Shown: positions 6,574-14,017, counted from the stretch's first letter. The stretch: 15,097 bases of DNA from JBHIET01 sp046760785 (GCA_046760785.1 JBHIET010000079.1:1-15097), one strand, 5' to 3'. Notes: generated by a model from the sequence alone, not told the origin. Numbers and translations: made by a program.

Positions 6574-7832
6574 GCGATGCAGAATCTCGACAACAGCGCT
6601 TGGAGAGAATTCTGGAAATCAGTCGCGAACTGACCTCTACGGTGGCCATAAGGCCGCTCCTGAGGAAAATCGCTGCTATGGCAGTGGAGTTGACGGGTAG
6701 CGAGGGGGCTTCCATTCTCCTGCGGGATGTTCGCACCGGCGAGTTGCGCTTCCGCACTGCAGCCGGCTCCCAGTCCGGTGAGCTTATGGAGGCCGATATT
6801 CTCGTACCTATCGAGGGCTCCATCGCTGGCACAGTTCTGACGTCTGGAGAGCCGATGATCGTGCTCGATGCCCAGGCCGATCCCCGCCACTACCGGGAGG
6901 TCGGGCAACAGATTGGCACGGAGACTCGGTCGCTGCTGGCGGTTCCGCTGCAGATCAAGGATCGTCGCATCGGTGTGCTGGAGACGATCAACAAGCAGGG
7001 AGGAGGTACGTTTGACCAGGAGGATGTGGAGACGCTGACCGCACTGGCTGCTCAGGCGGCGGTGGCCATCGAAAACGCGCGCTTGGTGGAGGCTCTGCGG
7101 GAAGCCTACGAGCGTTTGGGAGAATTGGATAAACTGAAGTCAGATTTCATTGCCATCGCCTCGCACGAATTGCGCACCCCGCTGAGCCTGATCCTGCTCT
7201 ACGCTGACTTGCTCCAGGAGCAACTGGGAGAGAAAGCCGGGCCGCAACTGGACGCGGTGCTGCGGGCTGCCACGCATCTTAAGCACATCATCGAGGCCAT
7301 GCTCAACTTGCGCTATCTGGAGACGGGACAGATGCAGGTGGTGCCTACCCACTTTGACCTGCGGGTCGAGGTGGAGGAGGCGTGCAAGGACTATCAGGTC
7401 ATCGCAGAGACGAATGGGTTGGTGCTGGAGGCCGAAGTGCCAGACGAGGAGGTGCTCGTCCAGGCGGACGAGGACAAGGTGGGGGTGGTGCTGAACAACC
7501 TGATCTCTAACGCGGTCAAATTCACCCCTGCTGGCGGGAGAGTGCGGGTGTCGGTATGCAGCCGGGGCGACGAGGTGGAGTTCTCAGTGGCTGATACGGG
7601 CGTGGGGATCCCGCCGGAGGAGTTGGATCGTATCTTCGAGCGTTTCTACCAGGTTGAGGACCACATGACTCGTCGGCACGGTGGTATGGGGCTGGGCCTC
7701 TCCATCGTCAAGGGGTTGGTGGAATTGCACGGCGGTCGTGTGTGGGTCGAAAGCGGTCTAGGCCAGGGCAGCCGCTTCGTCGTCGTGTTGCCTGTGCAGC
7801 AGGCCTCTCAGACGTTCTGTGAGGGAGATTGA
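6570..7832 (+). CDS. soluble GAF-domain sensor histidine kinase
   Basis: 420 residues with no membrane segment. A GAF domain covers about 20-172 (GSEGASILLRD, GSIAGTVLTSGEP, SLLAVPLQIKDRRIGVLETINK), then a short coiled coil (174-190). The HisKA dimerisation domain has the phospho-acceptor H199 in ASHELRTPL, and the HATPase_c domain has the N box NNLISNAVKF (309-318), the G1 box ADTGVGIPPE (341-350) and the G2 box GGMGLGLSIV (371-380). All catalytic boxes are intact, so it should autophosphorylate; the GAF ligand cannot be told. No response regulator is adjacent, so it is an orphan here. ATG overlaps the tlyA stop by 4 bp and the stop is 6 bp before lepA, indicating co-translation with two ribosome-related genes. 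Confidence 0.93.
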   Translation: MSDAESRQQRLERILEISRELTSTVAIRPLLRKIAAMAVELTGSEGASILLRDVRTGELRFRTAAGSQSGELMEADILVPIEGSIAGTVLTSGEPMIVLDAQADPRHYREVGQQIGTETRSLLAVPLQIKDRRIGVLETINKQGGGTFDQEDVETLTALAAQAAVAIENARLVEALREAYERLGELDKLKSDFIAIASHELRTPLSLILLYADLLQEQLGEKAGPQLDAVLRAATHLKHIIEAMLNLRYLETGQMQVVPTHFDLRVEVEEACKDYQVIAETNGLVLEAEVPDEEVLVQADEDKVGVVLNNLISNAVKFTPAGGRVRVSVCSRGDEVEFSVADTGVGIPPEELDRIFERFYQVEDHMTRRHGGMGLGLSIVKGLVELHGGRVWVESGLGQGSRFVVVLPVQQASQTFCEGD

Positions 7833-7838
7833 GGAGCG

Positions 7839-9641
7839 GTGGATCAGGCTCATACCCGCGATTTTTGTATCATCGCCCACATTGACCACGGCAAGTCCAC
7901 GCTAGCCGACCGGCTGCTGGAACTGACTGGCACCATTCCAGCACGGCAAATGATCGAGCAGGTGCTTGACTCGATGGACCTGGAGCGGGAGAAAGGGGTC
8001 ACTATAAAAGCGTCGGCGGTGCGGATGTGGTACACCGCCGCAGACGGCGAGGAGTACGAGCTGAACCTGATTGATACGCCCGGCCACGTGGACTTCTCCT
8101 ACGAGGTTAGCCGGGCGCTGGCGGCCTGCGAGGGAGCGCTTCTGGTTGTGGATGCTGCTCAGGGCATCCAAGCCCAGACACTGGCCAATCTCTACCTGGC
8201 GCTTGAAGCCGACCTCGAGATCGTCCCCGTCGTGAACAAGATTGACCTGACCTCGGCGCGGCCCGATGAGGTGGCGCTGGAGCTGGCCGAGCTATTGGGC
8301 GTCGAGCCAGATGAGGTATTGCGCGTCTCGGCCAAGGAGGGGTGGGGGATTGAGGAGGTGCTGGAGGCGGTGGTGAATCGCTTGCCGCCGCCCCGAGGAC
8401 AGCCCGAAGCGCCGTTGCGGGCACTCGTCTTCGACTCCCACTATGACTCCTACAAAGGTGTGGTTGCCTACGTGCGTGTGATGGATGGCGTGTTGCTGCA
8501 GGATGAGCCCTTGCTGTTGATGGCGACCGTCACCACGACTGAGCCCATTGAGGTGGGCATCTTTACGCCGGAGATGACCCCTACGGACCGGTTAAGCGCG
8601 GGAGAGGTGGGTTACGTCGCCACGGGACTCAAGACGGTGCGGGAGTGTCAGGTGGGCGAAACGCTCACCGGTGCGGCTCGCCAAGCGTCGGAGCCACTGC
8701 CGGGTTATCGTTCTGCCAAGCCGATGGTCTTCGCTGGCCTGTATCCAGTGGAGAGCGAGGATTACAACGCGCTGCGCGACGCACTCGAGAAACTGCGTCT
8801 CAACGACGCGGCCCTGGTCTTTGAGCCGGAGACCTCTCAGGCGCTTCAGTTCGGTTTCCGTTGCGGCTTCCTGGGGCTGTTCCATATGGAGATCGTGCAG
8901 GAGCGGTTGGAGCGAGAGTACGACCTGGATTTGATCGCCACGGCTCCCAGCGTTGCCTACCAGGTCGTCGCCCACGACGGCGGGGTAGTCGAGATCGCCA
9001 GCCCTGCCGATCTGCCAGACCCGGTTACTATCGAGGAGATTCGCGAGCCGTGGATGCGCGTTCAGGTATTCACGCCGTCAGACTACCTCGGCCCGGTGAT
9101 GGAGGTGGTCAAGCGGCGGCGCGGCGTGTACCGGATGACCGAGTACCTCGATAAGCAGCGTGTCGTGTTGACTTACGAGATGCCGCTTTCAGAGATGATC
9201 GTTGATCTCCACGACCGGCTCAAGTCGGTCACGCGGGGCTATGCTTCGTTGGATTATACCTTCGATGGCTACCGGTCTGGTGACTTGGTGCGCATGGACA
9301 TCCTGGTCAACAAGGAGCCGGTGGATGCGCTGGCGCTCATCGTGCACCGGGATCATGCCTACGAGAAAGGCTCGGCGCTGGTGCGCAAAATGAAGGAGGT
9401 CATTCCCCGGCAAATGTTCAAGGTGCCCATTCAGGCAGCCTTGGGGGGGCGGGTCATCGCCCGAGCGACAGTCAGTGCGCTGCGCAAGGACGTGTTGGCC
9501 AAGTGCTACGGCGGTGACGTCACACGCAAGCGCAAGCTGTTGGAGCGGCAGAAGAAGGGCAAGAAGCGTCTCAAGCAGTTCGGGCAGGTGGTGATTCCGC
9601 AGGATGCCTTCCTGGCGGTATTGAGGCTGGGCGAGGATTGA
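7839..9641 (+). CDS. lepA: elongation factor 4 (LepA), back-translocating translational GTPase
   Basis: 600 residues, the normal LepA length. GTPase motifs: AHIDHGKST (13-21, P-loop), the switch region with EREKGVTIK, DTPGH (79-83), NKID (133-136) and SAKEG. LepA rather than TypA/BipA is shown by YELNLIDTPGHVDFSYEVSR, the FGFRCGFLGLFHMEIVQERL segment and the C-terminal LepA domain (RKRKLLERQKKGKKR). EF4 binds the ribosome and influences initiation/elongation under stress. Start is GTG 7839, the only choice after the in-frame TGA at 7830; ribosome-site-like AGGGAG and GAGGAG stand 11 and 2 nt upstream. It is the last gene of the tlyA-kinase-lepA run. Confidence 0.96.
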   Translation: MDQAHTRDFCIIAHIDHGKSTLADRLLELTGTIPARQMIEQVLDSMDLEREKGVTIKASAVRMWYTAADGEEYELNLIDTPGHVDFSYEVSRALAACEGALLVVDAAQGIQAQTLANLYLALEADLEIVPVVNKIDLTSARPDEVALELAELLGVEPDEVLRVSAKEGWGIEEVLEAVVNRLPPPRGQPEAPLRALVFDSHYDSYKGVVAYVRVMDGVLLQDEPLLLMATVTTTEPIEVGIFTPEMTPTDRLSAGEVGYVATGLKTVRECQVGETLTGAARQASEPLPGYRSAKPMVFAGLYPVESEDYNALRDALEKLRLNDAALVFEPETSQALQFGFRCGFLGLFHMEIVQERLEREYDLDLIATAPSVAYQVVAHDGGVVEIASPADLPDPVTIEEIREPWMRVQVFTPSDYLGPVMEVVKRRRGVYRMTEYLDKQRVVLTYEMPLSEMIVDLHDRLKSVTRGYASLDYTFDGYRSGDLVRMDILVNKEPVDALALIVHRDHAYEKGSALVRKMKEVIPRQMFKVPIQAALGGRVIARATVSALRKDVLAKCYGGDVTRKRKLLERQKKGKKRLKQFGQVVIPQDAFLAVLRLGED

Positions 9642-9645
9642 GCGA

Positions 9646-9783
9646 AAAGATTTTGGGCGGATAGCGACGCAGTTCCTTGAGCACACCCTTTTCCACACGC
9701 AGGCTATACGTCCTTGGCCGCCTCAGCGATCTCACCCAGGGTGAACTGGACCCCCGTGGCCTCAGCGTATCGGCATATTTCAT
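9646..9783 (-). pseudogene. remnant of a toxin-antitoxin pair with RelE/ParE-like toxin start
   Basis: In the frame from ATG 9783, residues 25-46 read TYSLRVEKGVLKELRRYPPK, closely resembling the N-terminus of RelE/ParE toxins. The residue where Met is expected is encoded by ACG (9709-9711), and the frame runs into the lepA 3' end after about 22 residues, so most of the toxin is gone. A second frame (9704-9781) encodes EATGVQFTLGEIAEAAKDV ending at TAG 9704-9706 and overlaps the toxin start by a few bases, as antitoxin-toxin pairs do. Reading ATG 9783 through as one 70-residue protein gives no sensible fold, so a frameshifted, truncated module is the better interpretation. Confidence 0.4.
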
Positions 9784-10070
9784 GCCGGCACCATCACGCG
9801 AGACTGGAAGGGGATAGATGAGACAACCTTCAATGTCTCAGGTAATGGATCGCCAGCAGACCGCATCGAGGCGATTAACGCTCCGGCCACCCTTGGGGCT
9901 AATTCCAGGACTTCCTCGACGGTATCTCCGACCACGATCAGGTTAGGTAGTTCAGGACTGGTTGCCATATAATGGTAGTCGCTGCCGTCGTTCAGTTCCT
10001 CGACCTCAATCAGCAGATCGTATAACACTTCCACCGCCTTTGCACTTCCTTCGAGTCGCTCTGAGTTCAT
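9780..10070 (-). CDS. HicB-like antitoxin (orphan)
   Basis: 96 residues. The core DGSDYHYMATSPELPNLIVVGDTVEEVLELAP resembles the HicB/DUF1902 fold (partial RNase H-like domain that binds HicA toxin), although the last part lacks an obvious DNA-binding helix-turn-helix or ribbon-helix-helix segment. A near-perfect ribosome site, GAGGTGAT, lies 3-4 nt before ATG 10070. No HicA-like partner is adjacent: the 4-bp-overlapping downstream frame (ATG 9783) is the broken RelE-like remnant. It lies 74 bp after the 5-formyl-THF cyclo-ligase stop on the same strand, so read-through from the pyr cluster is possible. Confidence 0.7.
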   Translation of the reverse strand: MNSERLEGSAKAVEVLYDLLIEVEELNDGSDYHYMATSPELPNLIVVGDTVEEVLELAPRVAGALIASMRSAGDPLPETLKVVSSIPFQSRVMVPA

Positions 10071-10144
10071 TATATCACCTCGTGATTATCGTGCAACTGC
10101 GGGTCCTCCTGCGCCGACCCATTGCCGGGTGAACCGTGTGCTTG

Positions 10145-10714
10145 TCAGGGCGGCTCTATGGCGAATAGCCTGCCAGGCGTGACGATCCAGTCCATCCGCT
10201 GGTCGTGCTCGCCGCAGGGAAGCTCGTCGGCCAGACACTCGTCGTAGGTCACGCCCACGCGCAGGGCCGGCGTGGTGGGGAGAAACCGGTCGTAGTACCC
10301 TCCGCCAAACCCCAGCCGTCCCCCACGCTGGTCGAAGGCCACGCCGGGCACCAGCACCAGGTCGAGCGTGGCCGGGTCCACCACCGGGAGGTCTGCTGTG
10401 GGCTCCAGCATGCCGAAGGGGTGGCGCACCAGGTGGGTGGGGTCGTAGGGGTGGAGCACCAGGCGCCTTCCCTCGATGCGGGGAGCGGCCCAACGGATGT
10501 GTGATAGGAGGTCGAAGAGGAGTTCCAGGTCGGGTTCGTTACGGAAGGCCAGGTAGGTGAGCACGGTCTGGGCCTCTCGCAGCACCGGCCAACCTGCCAG
10601 CCGCTGGCAGAGGGCAGCGGAGGCGGAGGTGACTTCGTGGGGGGAGAGGCTCTCCCGCAGGCGGAGGAAGTGGCGGCAGAGTTGGGGTTTGGTGGCTAGT
10701 TGGTTGGTTGTCAT
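10145..10714 (-). CDS. 5-formyltetrahydrofolate cyclo-ligase
   Basis: 189 residues, normal length. It converts 5-formyl-THF to 5,10-methenyl-THF using ATP, a folate salvage step. Visible motifs: TYLAFRNEPD (53-62), TLDLVLVPGVAFDQRGGRLGFGGGYYDRFL (117-145, the family signature with the GFGGGYYDR loop binding ATP/Mg) and a conserved C-terminal WIVTP. ATG 10714 overlaps the pyrK stop by 4 bp (ATGA), so translation is coupled; upstream in-frame starts run through pyrK in another frame and are rejected. The first codons (TTNQ) are made by an AACC-type tetranucleotide tract. Confidence 0.93.
   Translation of the reverse strand: MTTNQLATKPQLCRHFLRLRESLSPHEVTSASAALCQRLAGWPVLREAQTVLTYLAFRNEPDLELLFDLLSHIRWAAPRIEGRRLVLHPYDPTHLVRHPFGMLEPTADLPVVDPATLDLVLVPGVAFDQRGGRLGFGGGYYDRFLPTTPALRVGVTYDECLADELPCGEHDQRMDWIVTPGRLFAIEPP
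10695..10712. repeat. GTTG-type tract at the cyclo-ligase start
   Basis: Plus-strand TAGTTGGTTGGTTG covers codons 2-6 of the cyclo-ligase gene, right at its overlap with pyrK. It is one of six such tracts in the 10.7-14.6 kb cluster. Confidence 0.5.
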
Positions 10715-11499
10715 CGGATGGGTAGACGGCGGCCGGTGGCGCTGCGCCTGGCGTGGCCGAAATCGCGCAGGTCGTCCAGTTGCTCCACGTCGAACACCGG
10801 TCCGTCCTGACAGACCAGCAATCCGTCCAGGGCACACTGCCCGCAGATGCCGAAGCCGCACTTCATGTATCGCTCCAGGCTTAGTTGGCCGGGGATGTCG
10901 CGCTCGCGGCACAGCCGGTGGAGGGCGACGAGCATCGGTTCGGGGCCGCAGGCGTAGATGGTTAGTTGGTTGGTTGGTTGGTTGGTTAGTTGGGCGACCA
11001 GGTCGGTGATGTAGCCGTGGTGGCCGACTGTGCCGTCGTCGGTGGCGAGGATGAGCTCCACACCCAGGACGCGGAATTGCTCGACGTAGAGCAGGTCGTC
11101 GGCTGTGCGAGCGCCGAGAGCGACGGTGGTGGGGATGGAGCGCTTGACGGCTCGCGTGGCCAGGAAGTAGAGCGGCCCCACGCCGCACCCTCCACTGACC
11201 AACAGCGCCGGCTGGTCTTCGCGCAGTGAGAAGCCGCGCCCGTAGGGGCCGCGCCAGCCCACGCGGTCGCCCGCTTTGCGCCGGTGTAGCATCATGGTGA
11301 ATGGTCCCACGCGGGCGACGGTCACCGTGAGCGGGGCGGGGTGGGCGATGGACATGGGTTTCTCGTCCACGCCAGGCAGCCAGAGCATGACGAACTGCCC
11401 TGGCTCTGCCTCCGGCACTTCGGCATCCAGCACGAAGGTGCGGATGGTGCGGGTCTCATCCCGGATCTCGCGAATGGGGACGGTTTGTGGCAGGGTCAA
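10711..11499 (-). CDS. pyrK: dihydroorotate dehydrogenase electron-transfer subunit
   Basis: 262 residues from TTG 11499. It passes electrons from PyrD's FMN through FAD and a 2Fe-2S cluster to NAD. Seen: the FAD-binding motif KPMSIAHP (47-54), the segment RGPYGRGFSL (83-92), the NAD-binding ALLVSGGCGVGP (98-109), IYACGPEPML (181-190) and the 2Fe-2S cysteines C214, C219, C222 and C230 (CGFGICGQC...C). The start is set by AGGAG 7 nt before TTG; the longer frame (to 11757) overlaps pyrD and has no conserved residues. Residues 171-180 (LTNQPTNQLT) come from a tetranucleotide tract and form a hydrophilic insertion just before the conserved IYACGPEPML strand. It overlaps the cyclo-ligase gene by 4 bp. 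Confidence 0.93.
   Translation of the reverse strand: MTLPQTVPIREIRDETRTIRTFVLDAEVPEAEPGQFVMLWLPGVDEKPMSIAHPAPLTVTVARVGPFTMMLHRRKAGDRVGWRGPYGRGFSLREDQPALLVSGGCGVGPLYFLATRAVKRSIPTTVALGARTADDLLYVEQFRVLGVELILATDDGTVGHHGYITDLVAQLTNQPTNQLTIYACGPEPMLVALHRLCRERDIPGQLSLERYMKCGFGICGQCALDGLLVCQDGPVFDVEQLDDLRDFGHARRSATGRRLPIR
10961..10992. repeat. eight-unit GTTG/GTTA tetranucleotide tract inside pyrK
   Basis: Eight contiguous four-base units: GTTA, five GTTG, GTTA, GTTG. The tract lies wholly within pyrK coding sequence and encodes TNQPTNQL-type residues. Loss or gain of one unit would shift the pyrK frame before the Fe-S cluster cysteines. Confidence 0.85.
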
Positions 11500-11506
11500 T
11501 CGCGGG

Positions 11507-11511
11507 CTCCT
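11507..11511 (-). promoter_or_regulatory. ribosome binding site setting the pyrK TTG start
   Basis: AGGAG (within GGAAGGAG) on the minus strand, 7 nt before TTG 11499. No ATG or GTG is suitably placed, so TTG is taken as the start. Confidence 0.65.
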
Positions 11512-11559
11512 TCCTTGTGTGTGTTCCGGGTGGTTGGCTTTCTGCCTAGCAGCCGCCAC

Positions 11560-11591
11560 CCACGCAGGCATCGCCGTGAGTGGCGACGTGG
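11560..11591 (-). other. hairpin in the pyrD-pyrK spacer
   Basis: Inner arms TCGCC/GGCGA around ACTCAC (minus strand) and outer arms CCACG/CGTGG with a six-base bulge. There is no T-run, so it is not a terminator; it may slow RNA decay or modulate read-through into pyrK in this 115-bp spacer, the only sizeable one in the pyr set. Confidence 0.35.
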
Positions 11592-11603
11592 CCCACCTCC
11601 CAG

Positions 11604-11617
11604 CAACCAACCAACTA
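11604..11617. repeat. AACC-type tract at the pyrD stop
   Basis: CAACCAACCAACTA on the plus strand touches the pyrD stop codon (TAG, 11615-11617). The orientation is opposite to the tracts at 10961 and 13171. Confidence 0.45.
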
Positions 11618-12613
11618 TCCCACCGCCCTCCCCCGAAACTCCTCCAGCCTCCCATACCCGTGCCGCTCCATGTAGTCCCGCAATTCCTCGCATACCTTCT
11701 GGAAGACCTCCATCCCCCGGTGGTAGATGGCCGAGCCGATGCCGACGGCGGTCGCACCGACCAGGATCATCTCCACCACGTCGCGTCCGGTGGTCACCCC
11801 GCCCACCGCCACCACCGGCACGTTCACCGCGCGGCAGATGTCGCGCACGCAGCGCACGGCGATGGGACGCATGGCCGGGCCGCTTATGCCGCCAGTGCCG
11901 TGGGCCAGCACCGGACGGCAGGTCTCGACGTCCAGGATGACGCCAGGCCCCAGCGTATTGACAGCGGTGATGCCGTCCGCCCCAGCTTCCACCACCGCTT
12001 GTGCGATTTTCACTACATCGGTGACATTGGGTGAAAGTTTCACCAGCACTGGGGCGTCGGTGTTCTGCTTCACTCGCCGCGTGACCTGGGCGGCGACGTA
12101 GGGGTCGGCGGCGAACATCTGCAAGTAGCGGTCGTCTACGTTGGGGCAGGAGATGTTGACCTCGATGAGGTCAGGCTCGGCTTCGGAGATGAAGCGGGCC
12201 ACGGTGCCGAAGTCGTAGATGGTCTCGGCGAAGATGGAGGCGATGATCGGCACCCCCGGTGGTTCGGCTGGGCTCACCACAGGCGGGGCCAGTTGCTCCT
12301 TCGCAGCCCGGATTTCCTCCACCATCACCTCGACGCCGGGGTTGGAGAGGCCCACGGCGTTGATGAGGCCCGGCCCCCAGTCCAGGACCACCGGGTTGGG
12401 GTAGCCAGGGCGGGGTCTGAGGCTGCACGATTTGGTCGTGACCCCGCCCGCGCCGGCCTGCGCCACGCGCACCAGAACGCCGTGGCTCAGCCCTAGGATG
12501 CCCGAGGCCAGGACCGTGGGGTTGGGCAGGGGGACGCCACAGAGGGTAGTGGACAGGTCAGGTACGGGGAGTTGGGTGTTGCGTATTGCGTGTTGCGTGT
12601 TATCGCTACGCAT
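11615..12613 (-). CDS. pyrD: dihydroorotate dehydrogenase, class 1B catalytic subunit
   Basis: 332 residues. It oxidises dihydroorotate to orotate with FMN, working with PyrK. Motifs: NPTVLASG near the N-terminus, the FMN/substrate loop GVTTKSCSLRPRPGYPNP (57-74), NAVGLSNPG (85-93) and NISCPNV (153-159) with catalytic Cys 156, as in class 1 enzymes. The C-terminal phosphate-binding segment is VPVVAVGGVTTGRDVVEMI...GATAVGIGSAI. The adjacent pyrK gene supports class 1B. ATG 12613 overlaps the pyrE stop by 8 bp and no other start codon precedes the conserved domain, so the first 14 residues (including NTQHAIRNTQ) are encoded by a heptanucleotide tract. Confidence 0.95.
   Translation of the reverse strand: MRSDNTQHAIRNTQLPVPDLSTTLCGVPLPNPTVLASGILGLSHGVLVRVAQAGAGGVTTKSCSLRPRPGYPNPVVLDWGPGLINAVGLSNPGVEVMVEEIRAAKEQLAPPVVSPAEPPGVPIIASIFAETIYDFGTVARFISEAEPDLIEVNISCPNVDDRYLQMFAADPYVAAQVTRRVKQNTDAPVLVKLSPNVTDVVKIAQAVVEAGADGITAVNTLGPGVILDVETCRPVLAHGTGGISGPAMRPIAVRCVRDICRAVNVPVVAVGGVTTGRDVVEMILVGATAVGIGSAIYHRGMEVFQKVCEELRDYMERHGYGRLEEFRGRAVG
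12572..12601. repeat. heptanucleotide tract in the pyrD N-terminal codons
   Basis: Four seven-base units TTGGGTG, TTGCGTA, TTGCGTG, TTGCGTG plus TT. It lies in the pyrD coding region a few codons after the start; one unit more or fewer would change the frame. Confidence 0.8.
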
Positions 12614-13199
12614 CTTGCAGGTAGGCCAGCGTTTCGGCGTGTTGGGCCGGTGTGATGCGGGCGCTTCCTCTCAACGTGTCCAGGATTTCGGTGAGGCGCA
12701 GGATGGCGTGGAGGCGGTAGCCGCGCCGGGCCAAGTCAGCCGCACCGCCCTGCTCCCGGTCTATCAGTACCAGCACGTCGTGTACGGCGAGCCCGGCTGC
12801 TTCCAACGGCTCGATGGCCTCCAGTTTGCTATCCCCTCGCGTTATCAGGTCGTCCACCACGAGCACCGTCTCCCCCGGCTCGAAGGCTCCCTCGATGGCG
12901 CGGCGGGTGCCGTGTGGTTTGATCTCCTTGCGCGGGTAGATGAGGGGTCGGTCCAGTTTCAGTGCCAGCGCCGTCCCGATGGGCAGGCCCGCGTAGGGGA
13001 TAGCGGCGATGCGGTCGAACGCGAGCCCACGGGCCACCTCTGCCATCGCGCGGGCTACCTCCCCCAGCAGCGGCGGATGGCTGACCAGCAGCCGCAGGTC
13101 AACGTAGATGGGGGAGGTGAGGCCAGATTTGAGGGTGAAGGTGCCGAACTGGATGCAGCCGGTGTTGAATAGTTGGTTGGTTAGTTGGTTAGTTGGCAT
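12606..13199 (-). CDS. pyrE: orotate phosphoribosyltransferase
   Basis: 197 residues. It joins orotate to PRPP giving OMP. Seen: FTLKSGLTSPIYVDLR (21-36), PYAGLPIGTALA, RPLIYPRKEIKPHGTRR (84-100, the mobile catalytic loop region) and the PRPP-binding motif VLVVDDLITRGDS (112-124). The start ATG 13199 has GGGAGG 4 nt upstream and overlaps the pyrF 3' end by 19 bp; residues 2-10 (PTNQLTNQL) come from the tetranucleotide tract that also supplies the pyrF stop. The stop overlaps pyrD by 8 bp. Confidence 0.95.
   Translation of the reverse strand: MPTNQLTNQLFNTGCIQFGTFTLKSGLTSPIYVDLRLLVSHPPLLGEVARAMAEVARGLAFDRIAAIPYAGLPIGTALALKLDRPLIYPRKEIKPHGTRRAIEGAFEPGETVLVVDDLITRGDSKLEAIEPLEAAGLAVHDVLVLIDREQGGAADLARRGYRLHAILRLTEILDTLRGSARITPAQHAETLAYLQDA
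13171..13195. repeat. GTTG/GTTA tract shared by pyrF 3' end and pyrE 5' end
   Basis: A run of AGTT/GGTT units in the 19-bp gene overlap and the next codons. In one frame it encodes the last residues and TAA stop of pyrF, in another residues 2-10 of pyrE. Confidence 0.8.
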
Positions 13200-14017
13200 T
13201 GGGCCTCCCGGAGTTGGTTGATGCGGTCGCGCAGGGCCAGTGCGGCAGCGCGGGCGGCTTCGGAAAAGTCCGGCCCTGACGAGGCGTAGATGATGCCGCG
13301 CGAGGAGTTGATGACCGGGCCGAGTCCATCAAGGGTGGGGCCGTGAGTGACGGCAGCCTCCAGGTTGCCTCCTTGCGCGCCGATGCCTGGGATGAGGAAC
13401 GGCAGGGTGGGTGCAATCTCTCGCAAGTGTGCCAGTTCCTCGGGGTACGTCGCCCCCACGACCAAGCCGCAGGTGCCTGGATGTTCTGCGTCCCACCGCA
13501 CCGCCAGCCGGGCCACCTCCTCGTACACTGGATGGTCTCCCACGAGCCGGTCCTGCAGGTCCGGCGCGGAGGGGTTGGAGGTGCGGGCCAGGAGGAAGAC
13601 CGCCCACTCAGCCCGCTCCAGGAAGGGCCGTGGCCCGTCCAGCCCCAGATATGGGTTTACGGTGCAGGCATCCGCGCCCAGCACTTCGAAAGCGACGTGG
13701 GCGTAGGCAGCGGCGGTGTGGCCGACGTCGTTGAACTTAGCATCGAGGATGACCGGGATGTGGTCGGGCACGGCAGCGACGACGGCCTGCAATGCGCGTA
13801 GTCCCTCTGTGCCCTCGGCCAGCCAGAAACCCAGGTTGGGCTTGTAGGCGCAGGCCAGGTCGGCGGTGGTCTCGACGATGGCGCGGCCGAAGGTGAGAAG
13901 CGGGTCCTCCGATGCCAGCACGGTTTCGGGCAGCCGTTCCATCACTGGATCGAGGCCGACGCAAAGCCAGGAGTTGTTAGCTTGTTGGGAGGTCGCGAGT
14001 TTGTCTGTAAGAGTCAT
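13181..14017 (-). CDS. pyrF: orotidine 5'-phosphate decarboxylase, type 2
   Basis: 278 residues, the length of the longer (type 2) OMP decarboxylases. It decarboxylates OMP to UMP. Seen: LCVGLDPVMERLP (18-30), CAYKPNLGFW (56-65), the catalytic D-x-K-x-x-D motif in LDAKFNDVGHTA (91-102; D92, K94, D97) and the phosphate-binding LIPGIGAQGG near residue 220. The usual RGDIG after the catalytic Lys is FNDVG here, but the charged residues are kept. ATG 14017 lacks a convincing ribosome site. The stop lies inside a tetranucleotide tract overlapping pyrE. Confidence 0.94.
   Translation of the reverse strand: MTLTDKLATSQQANNSWLCVGLDPVMERLPETVLASEDPLLTFGRAIVETTADLACAYKPNLGFWLAEGTEGLRALQAVVAAVPDHIPVILDAKFNDVGHTAAAYAHVAFEVLGADACTVNPYLGLDGPRPFLERAEWAVFLLARTSNPSAPDLQDRLVGDHPVYEEVARLAVRWDAEHPGTCGLVVGATYPEELAHLREIAPTLPFLIPGIGAQGGNLEAAVTHGPTLDGLGPVINSSRGIIYASSGPDFSEAARAAALALRDRINQLREAQCQLTN

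Noticed and set aside
8861..9154. Arg/Gly-rich frames inside lepA and similar shadows in tlyA, DUF362 and pyr genes
   Set aside because: They are alternate frames of clearly conserved genes in GC-rich DNA.
10067..10072. Perfect TATAAT at the HicB start
   Set aside because: It overlaps the ATG itself (TATAATG), so it would start transcription inside the gene; the sequence is explained by the ribosome site and start codon.
10715..11188. N-terminal extension of the cyclo-ligase to 11188
   Set aside because: It is a shadow of pyrK; the family N-terminus begins at ATG 10714.
11500..11757. N-terminal extension of PyrK to 11757
   Set aside because: It overlaps pyrD in another frame and has no family similarity; AGGAG at the right distance supports TTG 11499.
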